Notes: a model not told the origin generated them from the sequence alone. A stretch of DNA of 58,875 nt from Bacteroidales bacterium (GCA_031263015.1 JAISGN010000001.1:1-58875), one strand, 5' to 3'; counted from the first letter of the stretch, positions 45,328-54,788 are shown. A program made the numbers and translations.

Positions 45328-47379
45328 ATGAAGTACAAAGCAGAAGATAATAAATTCAAACGATATTGTGTTACAACGGCTCTTCCTTACGCCAACGGAC
45401 CTGTGCATATCGGTCATTTGGCAGGTGTTTATATACCTGCTGATATCTACGTTCGTTATCTTAGATTGCAGAAAGAATCTGTTGTTTTCATAGGCGGCAG
45501 CGACGAACACGGAGTTCCGATTACCATTAAGGCAAGAAAAGAAGGTGTAAGCCCACAAGAGATTGTTGATAGATACCATTATATAATTAAGAAATCGTTT
45601 GAAGACTTGGGAATATCGTTTGACGTTTATTCTCGCACATCTTCCGACATTCATCACAAAACTGCGTCCGATTTTTTCAGGAAACTCTACGATGAAGGCA
45701 AGTTTATAGAACGTGTTTCCGAACAATATTACGACCAGGCGGCACAAACATTTCTTGCTGACAGATATATAATCGGTACATGCCCTCATTGCGGCAACGA
45801 AAAGGCATACGGAGACCAGTGTGAGGCGTGTGGCAGCAGCCTTTCGCCCAATGAATTAATCAATCCCAAGAGTGCATTGAGCGGAAACGAGCCTGTGTTA
45901 AAGGAAACCAAACACTGGTATCTTCCTTTAAACGATTATGAAGATTTTATGAGTCAATGGATTCTTGAGGAGCATAAGGAATGGAAGACTAACGTGTATG
46001 GGCAGTGCAAAAGTTGGATTGAGCAGGGTCTTCAGCCGAGAGCCGTTACCCGAGACTTGGATTGGGGTGTTAAAGTGCCTCTTGCGGATGCGGAAGGAAA
46101 GGTTCTGTATGTTTGGTTTGACGCTCCTATCGGCTATATCTCAAATACGAAAGAGCTTTGCCCCGATGATTGGGAGAAATGGTGGAAAGATGAAAATACG
46201 AAACTGGTACATTTCATCGGAAAGGACAATATTGTTTTCCATTGCATAATCTTTCCTGCTATGTTGAAGGCTGAGGGCAGTTATATTTTACCTGAAAACG
46301 TTCCTGCTAACGAATTTTTGAATCTTGAAGGAGATAAAATTTCCACATCCCGCAATTGGGCTGTCTGGTTGCACGAATATTTGGAGGATTTCAAGGACAA
46401 ACAGGATGTTTTGCGTTATGTGTTATGTGCAAACGCACCCGAAACGAAGGATAACGACTTTACGTGGAAAGATTTTCAAACAAGAAACAACAGCGAACTC
46501 GTTTCCATATTGGGAAACTTTGTTAATAGGACATTAGTCTTAACTCATAAATATTTTGAAGGCAGAGTGCCTGCCGTTGATGCTCTTTCCGATTTGGACA
46601 AACAAACTATTAAAGAAATAGAATCATATCCCGAAATGATAGGACTTTCAATAGAGAACTATAGATTTAGAGAAGCCTTAACGGAAATGATGAATCTGGC
46701 TCGTCTTGGCAACAAATATCTGACCGAATGCGAGCCTTGGAAATTGATTAAGACAGATGAAAAGGCTACGGCGAGGGTTTTGAATATCAGTTTGCAGATT
46801 TGTGCCAATTTGGCAATATTATGCGAGCCTTTTCTCCCATTCACATCTTCTAAATTAGCCCGAATGCTTAATCTTTCCGACTTTTCATGGGAAGATAGCG
46901 GCAAAAGCAATTTATTAAAAGAAGGAGCAACAATAAATAATCCCGAATTGCTGTTTGAAATCATTGATGACAGTGTTATAAAAGCCCAAATTGATAAACT
47001 TGAAGCAACAAAAAAAACAAATATGTTAGCAAATAGCATATCGGAACAAAAGCCTAATATTTCTTTTGATGATTTTGCCAAAACCGATATAAGGGTTGCA
47101 ACCATTGTTGCGGCGGAAAAAGTTGCCAAAACGAAGAAATTACTTAAATTAACCGTTGATACGGGAATTGATACCCGCACAATAGTGAGCGGAATTGCCG
47201 AATACTATGAACCGGAAGCAATAATCGGCAAACAGGTATGTGTTTTGGTTAATTTGGAACCAAAAGACCTTAAAGGTATTACTTCACAAGGGATGATTCT
47301 TATGGCGGAAGATGCCGATGGTTCATTACATTTTGTAAGTCCTTCGTCTGATATTATCAACGGAAGCGAAGTTAGGTAG
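45328..47379 (+). CDS. metG: methionyl-tRNA synthetase
   Basis: Charges tRNA-Met. 683 residues: HIGH motif at 27-30 in [10 protein letters not shown], zinc-binding [22 protein letters not shown]-like KISTS in [12 protein letters not shown] (about 336), an anticodon-binding helical domain, and a C-terminal tRNA-binding OB-fold domain (about 580-683; [16 protein letters not shown]) used for dimerisation and tRNA capture. ATG 45328 gives the standard N-terminus and follows a promoter box. Confidence 0.96.
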   Translation: MKYKAEDNKFKRYCVTTALPYANGPVHIGHLAGVYIPADIYVRYLRLQKESVVFIGGSDEHGVPITIKARKEGVSPQEIVDRYHYIIKKSFEDLGISFDVYSRTSSDIHHKTASDFFRKLYDEGKFIERVSEQYYDQAAQTFLADRYIIGTCPHCGNEKAYGDQCEACGSSLSPNELINPKSALSGNEPVLKETKHWYLPLNDYEDFMSQWILEEHKEWKTNVYGQCKSWIEQGLQPRAVTRDLDWGVKVPLADAEGKVLYVWFDAPIGYISNTKELCPDDWEKWWKDENTKLVHFIGKDNIVFHCIIFPAMLKAEGSYILPENVPANEFLNLEGDKISTSRNWAVWLHEYLEDFKDKQDVLRYVLCANAPETKDNDFTWKDFQTRNNSELVSILGNFVNRTLVLTHKYFEGRVPAVDALSDLDKQTIKEIESYPEMIGLSIENYRFREALTEMMNLARLGNKYLTECEPWKLIKTDEKATARVLNISLQICANLAILCEPFLPFTSSKLARMLNLSDFSWEDSGKSNLLKEGATINNPELLFEIIDDSVIKAQIDKLEATKKTNMLANSISEQKPNISFDDFAKTDIRVATIVAAEKVAKTKKLLKLTVDTGIDTRTIVSGIAEYYEPEAIIGKQVCVLVNLEPKDLKGITSQGMILMAEDADGSLHFVSPSSDIINGSEVR

Positions 47380-47576
47380 CATTAATGTATCTTTCTATTC
47401 ATTTGAAATCTTAATTTATTTTTATTACTCTGCGTTAGGGAAATATCCTTTCCAAAGTTACATTATTTGGTTAGTGTAAGTAAATATATGTAACACGTCA
47501 TCAGTGTGCATTCATCAAGAGTTGTACTTTTCATTTGGATGAAAATAGATTTTTATCTTCTTTTTATCCAAAAAGT

Positions 47577-47607
47577 TTTGCAGATTAAATTTTTAGTTGT
47601 AAGTTTG
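47577..47607 (+). promoter_or_regulatory. consensus promoter before the ACAT-repeat ORF
   Basis: TTTG (47577-47580), 19 bases, TAAGTTTG (47600-47607): a full -33/-7 match, placing the transcript start about 20 bases before ATG 47632. The gap from metG to this point (47380-47576) is AT-rich with no other feature. Confidence 0.7.
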
Positions 47608-47631
47608 CATCATTAAATACATATTATTTAT

Positions 47632-47841
47632 ATGAAACCGATGTATTCTATAAGCAAATACACAAGTAAAAAAACGGCAAAGTACTTGTCATTTATTACT
47701 CTTGCCTTATGTAACTGCTTGAACATACATACATACATACATACATACATACATACATACATACATACATACATACATACATACATACATACATACATAC
47801 ATACATACATACATACTGCAACAACTCTCCTACCCCGATAA
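47632..47841 (+). CDS. candidate small ORF containing a tetranucleotide microsatellite
   Basis: A 69-residue frame with a consensus promoter just upstream: [20 protein letters not shown], a short hydrophobic stretch ([11 protein letters not shown]), then repeated HTYI encoded by (ACAT)n and ATTLLPR before the stop. All three frames of the repeat read HTYI, so gain or loss of one copy changes only the tail: one alternative frame runs on about 45 more residues to about 47958, another about 37. It may be a phase-variable short protein or merely a leader with a slippery tract. The part before the repeat resembles no family I know. Confidence 0.35.
   Translation: MKPMYSISKYTSKKTAKYLSFITLALCNCLNIHTYIHTYIHTYIHTYIHTYIHTYIHTYIHTATTLLPR
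47723..47816. repeat. (ACAT)n microsatellite, about 23.5 copies
   Basis: An uninterrupted tetranucleotide tract of 94 bases. Tracts of this length and purity are typical slipped-strand (phase-variation) sites, and the assembled copy number may itself be uncertain. Confidence 0.98.
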
Positions 47842-48177
47842 TCTTAATATTAAATATATACTACTCATCAATACGAAAAACAAAAAAAGATATTCTAATC
47901 TTTCTATATCAGCATCGTTTTTCATAATGAATGAGGGTGAATTTCTGCGAATATATGAATAGAGTAATGTATTTGCAGCGTATTAAAAAAGAGAAGACCT
48001 GCGTCTCTTTATATTCACGAAACGATATTTGTTGATGGAGTTATAGTAACAGAGATTAACAGATAAGACAAACGCCGTACATTTTTGTTGTTTTGTACGA
48101 TAGAGATTTCTCAAAGACGGACGGCGGAATATAGTTATAAAAAAGAAATCGTAAATATCTATTAAAATTTTTTAAAG
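47842..48177. other. AT-rich gap before the 48-kb lipoprotein
   Basis: About 335 bases without a convincing gene or terminator. Alternative frames of the microsatellite ORF end in its first 120 bases. No exact TAnnTTTG box was found close to the lipoprotein start, so its promoter may be further upstream. Confidence 0.4.
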
Positions 48178-49218
48178 ATGAAAGAGATACTATTAAAAAG
48201 ACTCTTAAGCAAGACATTAGCAATAATGTTTGCAGCAACAATAAGTGTTGCAATGGTAGGATGTGCGGACGATGAAGAACCGATAAACAATCCTAATACA
48301 AGAGGTGCTAACAAGATTAGTGCTGCAGATTATGAGAAAGAATTTGAAAGCGTTGATTATAGCGAAAGCGTTATTCATGCAATGTTAATAAATTTTAATG
48401 AAGCATTAAATAACGTTACTGATTTGGAAAACAAATCTATAAAAGACGCTTTATTCTTAATGGAAACATATTTCAACTATGGTGTAGTAGCAAAAATAGA
48501 TACAAACTATTGTACACCGGAAGACGATAAAATTAATTCTTTTGAACTTACTTTACCATTAAATTCAAATGAAGAAATTGATGGCAATGTGTTAAAAGAA
48601 AACTATATATCATTCGTCGGTGAAGTTTTGATTGGAATGCAAGGCAAAAGATTACCATTGGCAGATATGAAGGTTACGGAGTTAGACAATAATAGTGTTA
48701 CTTTTAGCCTTGTGCTTCATAGTGCTAAACCTATTATATGTGTAGGTCCTTATAGATTGAAAGACATGGATAATATTGGTATTTCGCCTGATATTGTTAC
48801 TTCTTGGAGTTTATATCCAGGAGACGTTAAGGTAGATCCCTATATGCAAGCGGGGCAATATCTTGTTCCTGATGTTGCTATAAATTGTAAGTTTCACCAT
48901 TATAATCCTCCTCAAGCAGAACCCATCAAACCTTGTATTGTTAGAGTAGGGGTAGATTATCCAGGAGAGATAGTAGAATTAAATGCTTTAGAATTAGCAC
49001 GAGCTTCTTTATATATGGTAAAAAATAAATCAAGGAGTTGCTGTACAGGATTCATGGATGAATGTATAGGATATGGGACAGAAGCAGTTTATAATAGTAA
49101 TCGTAATTCTTATGATGGAAATCTTGTTCATTTTCGTATCGGCAGAATTGTGAGTGCAAGGTCAGTATCAGGTCTATTCCTTCCTACTGCTGTAGCAAGA
49201 GGAGCATATCATTTCTAA
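48178..49218 (+). CDS. lipoprotein of unknown function
   Basis: 346 residues with a long lipoprotein signal (basic MKEILLKRLLSK, hydrophobic LAIMFAATISVAM, lipobox MVGC with Cys at about 29), then an acidic linker (ADDEEPINNPNTRG). The mature protein has no motif I recognise. It contains several Cys residues, including a CC pair (RSCCTGFMDEC), unusual for an exported protein and possibly disulfide bonded. Followed by its own terminator. Probably outer-membrane or surface anchored. Confidence 0.75.
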   Translation: MKEILLKRLLSKTLAIMFAATISVAMVGCADDEEPINNPNTRGANKISAADYEKEFESVDYSESVIHAMLINFNEALNNVTDLENKSIKDALFLMETYFNYGVVAKIDTNYCTPEDDKINSFELTLPLNSNEEIDGNVLKENYISFVGEVLIGMQGKRLPLADMKVTELDNNSVTFSLVLHSAKPIICVGPYRLKDMDNIGISPDIVTSWSLYPGDVKVDPYMQAGQYLVPDVAINCKFHHYNPPQAEPIKPCIVRVGVDYPGEIVELNALELARASLYMVKNKSRSCCTGFMDECIGYGTEAVYNSNRNSYDGNLVHFRIGRIVSARSVSGLFLPTAVARGAYHF

Positions 49219-49227
49219 AATCTTAAA

Positions 49228-49262
49228 GTAAGTAGTATAATAAATATACTACTTGCTTTTTT
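49228..49262 (+). terminator. terminator after the 48-kb lipoprotein
   Basis: AAGTAGTATA and TATACTACTT form a ten-base stem around ATAAA, followed by GC and six T residues. It overlaps the upstream end of the next long frame and so supports a start at 49277. Confidence 0.85.
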
Positions 49263-49276
49263 ATACATTTAAATTT

Positions 49277-50782
49277 ATGAAAAATATTATATTCGCATTG
49301 CAAATATTTATATGTACGGCAACTTTTGCTCAGTCATTCCCAATTGTTGGCAGTACAGAAAATACAAAAACATATTTCATAGGAGATCATAGCACCCCTT
49401 ATCCTTTTATGGATTATGATATGGACTCTTGTACATACGCTTTTTCTACCGCATCAAATTTATTATATGTGGATAAGGATATAAACTTAATTAAAGAATC
49501 ATTTAGTAATAATGGTATTAAATTTAACAATAAATTTTACTCTATTATTCTACACACATCTCTTCAACCTATAATGGGCTTCAATTTTGATAGAATAGAT
49601 TCAATATCTATGGTTTGTACAAATGCTTTCGACACAAACATTACAACAACAAAAACTATTTTTCATTCTTATAACGATACTATAATATTGACACAATCAT
49701 TTGTGGATTTTAAATTTAGAAAATTATCCGATAATACATTTCTATTGATATTTAATTCATTACCACATATAGAAACAGGTTCTTCGGATTTTGAAGTGTC
49801 TAAACTTATGATAATTGATACATTGTGTAATGTAATAAAAGAAAAAACATGGCATTCTTATATAGCATCATACGATGTTTGTGAAACTAAAAACCATATA
49901 GTTATTAATAAGATATGTGCTGAAGGAGGTGATTGGTTTAGCATTGATGGTACAAATTTTTATTATAACTCTGTAGGAGAGATATACTTCTTTGATAAAG
50001 ATTCCTTAACATTACAAGACAGCATATCTAATAAGCATAGTATGTTCTCTAAACGATTAAACGAGTATGAATTTCTTGCTTGGGAGATAGGCGGAATCAT
50101 ACCTAATATGGATCACGTAATTACTTTTTATACTATTGATAGTAGGACAAAATCTATTACACGTACATTTATGAATAATACTGACTTACTGGACGTATAT
50201 AGTTACAATGGTGATGGTGAGCATGGTGAGTATCTTTCCAGTTTTATTACGGAAGACTCTGTTTATATAGTACTTGGATATGATTCTATAGATGAATATT
50301 TTACTAAGCATAAAGTTGGGATAATCGTCCTGAATATAAACCCCAAAGACGGCAAAACGAATTTTACTATAGATATTCCTTTGTCTGACTATAATGATAA
50401 TGCTCTGTGCTTTATTGGTGGCATACAGGCAACATCAGATGGAGGAGCAATAGTTTCAATAGGTGAATGGAGTGAATTGGGTGATAGATCATTGCTTGTA
50501 AAAGTAATGCCTGATGGTTTTGTAAGTATAACAAATATTATTGAAGACAGTCCTATTGCTTTATGTTATCCTAATCCTGCAAAAGACAAGATAAACTTCT
50601 CGTGTTCCGAACAAATAAAAGAAATAGAGATATTCAATAATTTAGGGCAGAAAGTTCTTAGCAGAAAGATAAACAATAAATTCACGACCATAGATGTTGC
50701 AAATCTTGCAACGGGTAACTATATCGCGAAAATCCATACAGATAAAACTGCAATAAGCAAAAAGTTTAACGTAGCGAGATAG
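49277..50782 (+). CDS. secreted protein with T9SS type A sorting domain
   Basis: 501 residues with a signal peptide (MKNIIFALQIFICTATFAQ). The body (20-425) is rich in Asp, Ser and Thr with strand-like repeats resembling a propeller or beta-sandwich; no enzyme motif seen. The last 75 residues are a T9SS type A domain: CYPNPAKDKINFS, then IKEIEIFNNLGQKVL, GNYIAKI and KKFNVAR. Known role of that domain: recognition by the T9SS, cleavage by PorU and attachment or release at the surface. The frame is open from 49253 but ATG 49277 follows the terminator and begins the signal. Confidence 0.85.
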   Translation: MKNIIFALQIFICTATFAQSFPIVGSTENTKTYFIGDHSTPYPFMDYDMDSCTYAFSTASNLLYVDKDINLIKESFSNNGIKFNNKFYSIILHTSLQPIMGFNFDRIDSISMVCTNAFDTNITTTKTIFHSYNDTIILTQSFVDFKFRKLSDNTFLLIFNSLPHIETGSSDFEVSKLMIIDTLCNVIKEKTWHSYIASYDVCETKNHIVINKICAEGGDWFSIDGTNFYYNSVGEIYFFDKDSLTLQDSISNKHSMFSKRLNEYEFLAWEIGGIIPNMDHVITFYTIDSRTKSITRTFMNNTDLLDVYSYNGDGEHGEYLSSFITEDSVYIVLGYDSIDEYFTKHKVGIIVLNINPKDGKTNFTIDIPLSDYNDNALCFIGGIQATSDGGAIVSIGEWSELGDRSLLVKVMPDGFVSITNIIEDSPIALCYPNPAKDKINFSCSEQIKEIEIFNNLGQKVLSRKINNKFTTIDVANLATGNYIAKIHTDKTAISKKFNVAR

Positions 50783-50799
50783 CCTCAGCCTCTTTCTCT

Positions 50800-51552
50800 T
50801 TATAAACCCTTTTTCTTTTGTGCGAAATAAGCAGGTATCTCTTTTTGAGCCTTGCCGTAATCGGACGGAATACCTATATCTATAAAATAGCCATCTGATT
50901 TATAACCATTAACTAATCCTTTTGCAACAGCGGACGGAAGAAAATCTGTCTCAAAGGAAAATTTTTCAGGTAATTCTTGGAAAATTTTCCGTTTAACGAC
51001 ATAAATACCGGCATTGATTAATCCCTCTTTAACAACTTTCTTTTCCTCAAAGGACACTACTCTGCTGTTATCCTCCACATTAACACAGCCATAACGGTCA
51101 AAGTCGGTCAAAGGCTTTAATACCATAGTTATATCAGCCTTATTGACTATATGAAAATCCCACAAATCAGCAAAAGAAACATCCATAAATGTATCTCCAT
51201 TAAGAATTAATACATTATCATCTACAACCTTTGTCATTGCCATAGCGATTGCCCCTCCTGTTCCAAGCGGAATTTGCTCAACAGAATAACTCAAAGTCAT
51301 AGACTTGTATTTATCATTAAAGGTGTCATAAATGTTCTCCCATAGATAGCCGACCGCTAATACTACATGCTCAATCTTTGCTTGATATAACTGCTCTAAA
51401 AGATAAGTCAAAAATGGTATGCCATTTATTGGAGCCATTGGTTTGGGAATATTATTTATCATTTCTCTTAAGCGCGTACCCAACCCACCGGCAAGAATAA
51501 TAGCAGTATGCACACCTGCATTACAATTAGATTTTGTATTACTTCCATCCAT
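50800..51552 (-). CDS. sugar-phosphate nucleotidyltransferase, HddC-like
   Basis: 250 residues of the NDP-sugar pyrophosphorylase fold: nucleotide-binding loop AIILAGGLGTRLREM (about 18-32), the Lys-Pro pair IPKPMAPINGIPF, GTGGAIAMAM and catalytic Asp in LNGDTFMDV. Closest in style to D-glycero-alpha-D-manno-heptose-1-phosphate guanylyltransferase (HddC), which activates heptose for surface glycans, but mannose or glucose nucleotidyltransferases are alternatives. No other heptose or polysaccharide gene is near. Confidence 0.8.
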   Translation of the reverse strand: MDGSNTKSNCNAGVHTAIILAGGLGTRLREMINNIPKPMAPINGIPFLTYLLEQLYQAKIEHVVLAVGYLWENIYDTFNDKYKSMTLSYSVEQIPLGTGGAIAMAMTKVVDDNVLILNGDTFMDVSFADLWDFHIVNKADITMVLKPLTDFDRYGCVNVEDNSRVVSFEEKKVVKEGLINAGIYVVKRKIFQELPEKFSFETDFLPSAVAKGLVNGYKSDGYFIDIGIPSDYGKAQKEIPAYFAQKKKGL

Positions 51553-51643
51553 TACAACAATACATTTTCATTCAAAATATCAATAGACTTATTTGTTATC
51601 ATTCCTTAACGTAAAGCATCAATATTATAAATATTTATAGATG

Positions 51644-51651
51644 CAAAGTTA
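51644..51651 (-). promoter_or_regulatory. -7 promoter box for the nucleotidyltransferase
   Basis: Minus-strand TAACTTTG (plus CAAAGTTA), about 92 bases before the ATG, in a divergent promoter region. Confidence 0.45.
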
Positions 51652-51757
51652 CATCTTTTTTCAACACTCTTTTGCTTTATATAGGTTTAAACTCTATTAA
51701 AATGTGATTAAATAAACTTTTTTATTAAGTATTATTAGGTAAATGTAAGTTTTTTTG

Positions 51758-51765
51758 TACTTTTG
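51758..51765 (+). promoter_or_regulatory. -7 promoter box for the Cys-rich protein
   Basis: TACTTTTG fits TAnnTTTG, 36 bases before ATG 51802, and lies partly in the longer frame (open from 51763), supporting the inner start. Confidence 0.55.
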
Positions 51766-51801
51766 CGACTTATTAACAAACAAATAAAATTTTATTTAAC
51801 T

Positions 51802-52104
51802 ATGAAAAAATTAGTTTTATGTGCCATTGCTATGGCATTCTTTGGTACGGCAACTCTGGTTGCTCAAAATCCGCCTGTGAAAGCAGAAAACAAAACAGAG
51901 AAAAAAGCATGCTGTGACAAAAAAACAGACGCTAAATGTGCTAAAGCAGAAAAATGCACCAAAACAGCCCAAGGAAAAGCTTGCTGCAAAAATGATAAAC
52001 ACGCTGACGGCAAAGCATGCTGCAAGGCAGACAAAAAGAAAAGTTGTTGTAAAGATGTAAAGAAGACTTGTAACAAAGAAACAGCTCAAGACGGAAAGAA
52101 ATAA
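51802..52104 (+). CDS. small Cys/Lys-rich exported protein, possible metal binder
   Basis: 100 residues with a signal peptide (MKKLVLCAIAMAFFGTATLVAQ). The mature part of about 78 residues is roughly a third Lys and contains 11 Cys, many as CC pairs spaced by Lys/Ala/Asp (ACCDKK, ACCKND, ACCKAD, SCCKDV, KTCNK). This metallothionein-like composition suggests chelation of soft metals (Cu, Zn, Cd, Ni) or redox buffering outside the cytoplasm; that is inference from composition. It directly precedes a sigma/anti-sigma/sensor-like trio and could be a target or part of it. Confidence 0.7.
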   Translation: MKKLVLCAIAMAFFGTATLVAQNPPVKAENKTEKKACCDKKTDAKCAKAEKCTKTAQGKACCKNDKHADGKACCKADKKKSCCKDVKKTCNKETAQDGKK

Positions 52105-52130
52105 ATTTAAATTTTTCCGAGATTTTATTA

Positions 52131-52166
52131 TAGGGAGTGGTGATTATAAGAATTGCTCCCTATTTT
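52131..52166 (+). terminator. hairpin between the Cys-rich gene and the ECF operon
   Basis: TAGGGAG pairs with CTCCCTA (18-base loop) followed by TTTT. It ends 19 bases before the sigma-factor ATG, so it may terminate the Cys-rich transcript, attenuate readthrough into the sigma operon, or both. No separate promoter for the sigma gene is obvious. Confidence 0.55.
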
Positions 52167-52184
52167 AAAATCAAAATCATAAAT

Positions 52185-52721
52185 ATGGACGATTTAATTG
52201 TTGCTAAGAAAATTGCCGAAGGAGATAAGCAGGTCTTTGAAACTTTGTATAACGAATATAACATAAGATTATTAAATCTTTGTTATGGGATGTTACACAA
52301 TAAAACAGAAGCAGAAGACTTGGTACAAGATGTTTTTATTGACATCTTTAATAATGCACAATATTTTAAGGGCAAAGCAAAATTATCTTCTTGGATATAT
52401 CGTATAGCAATAAACAAAACAATAAGCCATATTAGGAAAAAGAAAATCAGGAATCTGTTTGTGCCGTTAGAAGATCAGCAAATAACAAATGAAATTAGTG
52501 ATTACAACGAAAAAGAACAACAACTTATATGTTTGCAAAAGGCTATTGATAACCTACCTGTAAAACAAAGAACCGCTATAATACTTTTTACTTACAACAA
52601 AATGCCGCAAAAAGAAATAGCCGAGTTGATGCAGACTTCTCTTGCGGCAATTGAAGTAATGATACACAGAGCAAAAAAAATATTAAAACAAGAATTGGAA
52701 ACAAAATATAAAGAATTATAA
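52185..52721 (+). CDS. ECF RNA polymerase sigma factor
   Basis: 178-residue sigma-70 family factor. Region 2 spans about 10-80 (CYGMLHNKTEAEDLVQDVF, then LSSWIYRIAINKTISHIRKKK for -10 recognition); region 4 spans about 120-170 (LPVKQRTAIILFTYNKMPQKE, with an HTH containing IAELMQTSLAAIEVMIHRAK). ATG 52185 is used; the longer frame (52137) lies over the hairpin. Its stop overlaps the next ATG by one base, and that gene encodes a one-helix membrane protein likely to be its anti-sigma factor. Confidence 0.92.
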   Translation: MDDLIVAKKIAEGDKQVFETLYNEYNIRLLNLCYGMLHNKTEAEDLVQDVFIDIFNNAQYFKGKAKLSSWIYRIAINKTISHIRKKKIRNLFVPLEDQQITNEISDYNEKEQQLICLQKAIDNLPVKQRTAIILFTYNKMPQKEIAELMQTSLAAIEVMIHRAKKILKQELETKYKEL

Positions 52722-53029
52722 TGATGAAAATAGAAGAAATCTTAGCAAATGACAGAATACAAGAAACGAATCCTTATTCTTTTCAAATCTTAATGACAAA
52801 ACTCGACAATGCACATCCGCAATATTTGCCTCATGGTTTCTCATTTTTTATTAAAGTGGTTACATGTTTTGCTGTTTTGCTGCTTATCATGAATCTTTAC
52901 ACTGTTTTCTCGCACCAAAAGCAAGAAAGAGAAACAGCATATCAAAAAGCAGTATTTGACGAGTTTCTATCGCACAATTATTATGATGTGGTTACCAACC
53001 AAAATCAAAAAGCATTCTCATTAAAATAA
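52721..53029 (+). CDS. probable anti-sigma factor, single membrane helix
   Basis: 102 residues: a cytoplasmic N-terminal 44 residues (MMKIEEILANDRIQETNPYS) sized to hold a sigma factor, one transmembrane helix (FFIKVVTCFAVLLLIMNLYT, about 44-65) and a short external part. It resembles no zinc anti-sigma (no HxxxCxxC). The layout is like CnrY-type anti-sigmas. One-base overlap with the sigma gene; sensor-like gene follows 11 bases later. Role is inferred from position and topology. Confidence 0.65.
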   Translation: MMKIEEILANDRIQETNPYSFQILMTKLDNAHPQYLPHGFSFFIKVVTCFAVLLLIMNLYTVFSHQKQERETAYQKAVFDEFLSHNYYDVVTNQNQKAFSLK

Positions 53030-53040
53030 TAATTCAAAAC

Positions 53041-53547
53041 ATGAAAAAGAGATATACCATAATTATAGTTGCAATCTTAGTCTTGCTTACTGCCGTTAAT
53101 GCTGTAATATTCTTAATATCCAAATCACACTCTGATAAGAAATCTTATGCTGAGGAAGAAGCAAAATGTTATATGCAACAAACTCTGGATTTAAGTAATA
53201 AACAAGCCAAAGAGTATGATAAATTAAGAACAGGTCATCAGGCAGTGGCTTCGTTAATTGTAGATTCTCTTATTATGGCTCAAGAATCGCTTTCGGATTA
53301 TGTGCAATCTCATTCATATAATGCAGATTCTATATTGAAATATGAATATCGTGTAGGACATTTTCAACAACTATTATTGCGACAAAGCATTCTGCAATAC
53401 TATGATATAAAAGACATATTAGATAAGGAGCAAATTCCTGCATTAGACTCAATATACAAACACCTTTTAACTTGCGAAGAACCTTCTGATTTCAAAGTTC
53501 AACATTCTGACATACACGTTAATATTAACAATAACAACAAAAAATAA
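53041..53547 (+). CDS. membrane-anchored periplasmic sensor-like protein (CnrX/CpxP-like)
   Basis: 168 residues: an N-terminal signal-anchor (YTIIIVAILVLLTAVNAVIF) then a helical periplasmic domain with the DLSNKQAKEYDKLR pattern reminiscent of the LTxxQ repeats of Spy/CpxP/CnrX heavy-metal sensors. It ends in a short tail with two His (QHSDIHVNINNNNKK) that could bind metal. Third gene of the trio; by analogy with CnrYXH it could control release of the sigma factor by the membrane protein. Analogy only, not shown by a diagnostic motif. Confidence 0.6.
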   Translation: MKKRYTIIIVAILVLLTAVNAVIFLISKSHSDKKSYAEEEAKCYMQQTLDLSNKQAKEYDKLRTGHQAVASLIVDSLIMAQESLSDYVQSHSYNADSILKYEYRVGHFQQLLLRQSILQYYDIKDILDKEQIPALDSIYKHLLTCEEPSDFKVQHSDIHVNINNNNKK

Positions 53548-53591
53548 TCCGTCTTATTTAGTAAAATCATATACTATTCAAAAATTATTTG

Positions 53592-53599
53592 TACATTTG
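53592..53599 (+). promoter_or_regulatory. -7 promoter box for the second sigma gene
   Basis: TACATTTG fits TAnnTTTG, giving a leader of about 75 bases before ATG 53681. Confidence 0.5.
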
Positions 53600-53680
53600 C
53601 AAATCAAAACCATACAATAAACCTTAAACACATTTGCTTATAGAAGAAAAACTACTTTTTAACACAAAAAAAATAGTTTT

Positions 53681-54268
53681 ATGCTCGCAACAGAACAACG
53701 TAGCGATAAAGAATTGGCTATCGCTTATGCTAATGGAGACAAAGAATGCTTTACCGCATTGCTTTACCGCCATAAAGATAGAATTTTTAATTATATTCAG
53801 TCGTTAGTTAAAGACAAAGCATTAGCTGAGGACATTTTTCAGGACACTTTTGTTAAAGTTATTTCTACGCTTAGGCGAGGAATGTATAATGATAACGGAA
53901 AATTCATTCAGTGGGTGCTTCGTATTGCTCATAATTTATCAATAGATCATTTTCGTAAAAACGGGCGTATGCCGATGTTGCAAACAGATGGAAGTTTTGA
54001 CATTTTTTCTGTCTTAAACTGCTCTGATGAATCTATTGAGGAGCAAATTGTACGCAAGCAAATCCATTCCGATATTCGTCATCTGATAAAACTCTTGCCG
54101 CCGGAGCAAAGAAGAGTATTAATATTACGCCACTATGGTGATATGTCCTTCAAAGAAATTGCTGATATAACAGGTGTAAGCATCAATACGGCATTAGGAC
54201 GTATGCGTTATGCGTTAATAAATATGAGACGCATTGCCGAAGAAAACGCCATCGTCTTACAGGCATAA
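53681..54268 (+). CDS. ECF RNA polymerase sigma factor, second
   Basis: 195 residues. Region 2: YRHKDRIFNYIQSLVKDKAL, AEDIFQDTFVKVISTL and WVLRIAHNLSIDHFRKNGRM; region 4: LLPPEQRRVLILRHYGDMSF with HTH IADITGVSINTALGRMRYAL. The sequence is of the widely conserved Bacteroidota type (SIDHFRKN, INTALGRMRYALINMR) that usually lacks a linked anti-sigma gene, unlike the factor at 52185. Followed 28 bases later by a secreted protein gene. Confidence 0.9.
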   Translation: MLATEQRSDKELAIAYANGDKECFTALLYRHKDRIFNYIQSLVKDKALAEDIFQDTFVKVISTLRRGMYNDNGKFIQWVLRIAHNLSIDHFRKNGRMPMLQTDGSFDIFSVLNCSDESIEEQIVRKQIHSDIRHLIKLLPPEQRRVLILRHYGDMSFKEIADITGVSINTALGRMRYALINMRRIAEENAIVLQA

Positions 54269-54296
54269 CATTTTAATACAAATACATCAAAGCAAA

Positions 54297-54788
54297 ATGA
54301 AGAAGATATATTTGTTAGTTTGTATTTGTTTCTTATCATATAATTCATTCAGTCAATCATCATATAAATTGATTGATTACGAACGACACATTGATTTTCT
54401 AATTTTTATTGATGCAAGGATACCTAATAATAGTTTAAACGGATATTTAGACTTTATTGATACTAATCAACAAAAACAATCAATAAGATTTAATTATGGT
54501 CAAACAGGTTGTATCTACTTTGAAGAAGGAGGTTTTGAAAAACTTTCTTCTGCAAACAAAGATGGAATGATAATGCATCTTGAATATAGCAGAAGATTTA
54601 GGAAAGATTACCAAGACTTCCGATATGAAATTCGTTTGCCAAAGTTAGCATCTACTATTTTAATGATAGTAAATATAAATAAGAAAAAAGGAACTTATGC
54701 TTATGATATGGATTGTGATGGTATTTTAATACGATCAGATCACAAAGCAATGAAGAAAAATAGCAAATTGAGGGAAAGGGATTATTAG
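54297..54788 (+). CDS. secreted protein of unknown function
   Basis: 163 residues with a signal peptide (MKKIYLLVCICFLSYNSFSQ) and no lipobox. The mature part alternates strands and Lys/Asp-rich turns (LNGYLDFIDTNQQKQSIRFN, then CIYFEEGGFEKLS) and ends in a basic tail (SKLRERDY). No family recognised. The frame is open from 54234 inside the sigma gene; ATG 54297 starts the signal peptide. Probably co-transcribed with the second sigma gene; ends at a strong terminator. Confidence 0.7.
   Translation: MKKIYLLVCICFLSYNSFSQSSYKLIDYERHIDFLIFIDARIPNNSLNGYLDFIDTNQQKQSIRFNYGQTGCIYFEEGGFEKLSSANKDGMIMHLEYSRRFRKDYQDFRYEIRLPKLASTILMIVNINKKKGTYAYDMDCDGILIRSDHKAMKKNSKLRERDY

Noticed and set aside
47628-47810. 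Minus-strand frame MYVC repeated over the ACAT tract
   Set aside because: Pure repeat translation without a plausible promoter or non-repetitive coding part at its start.
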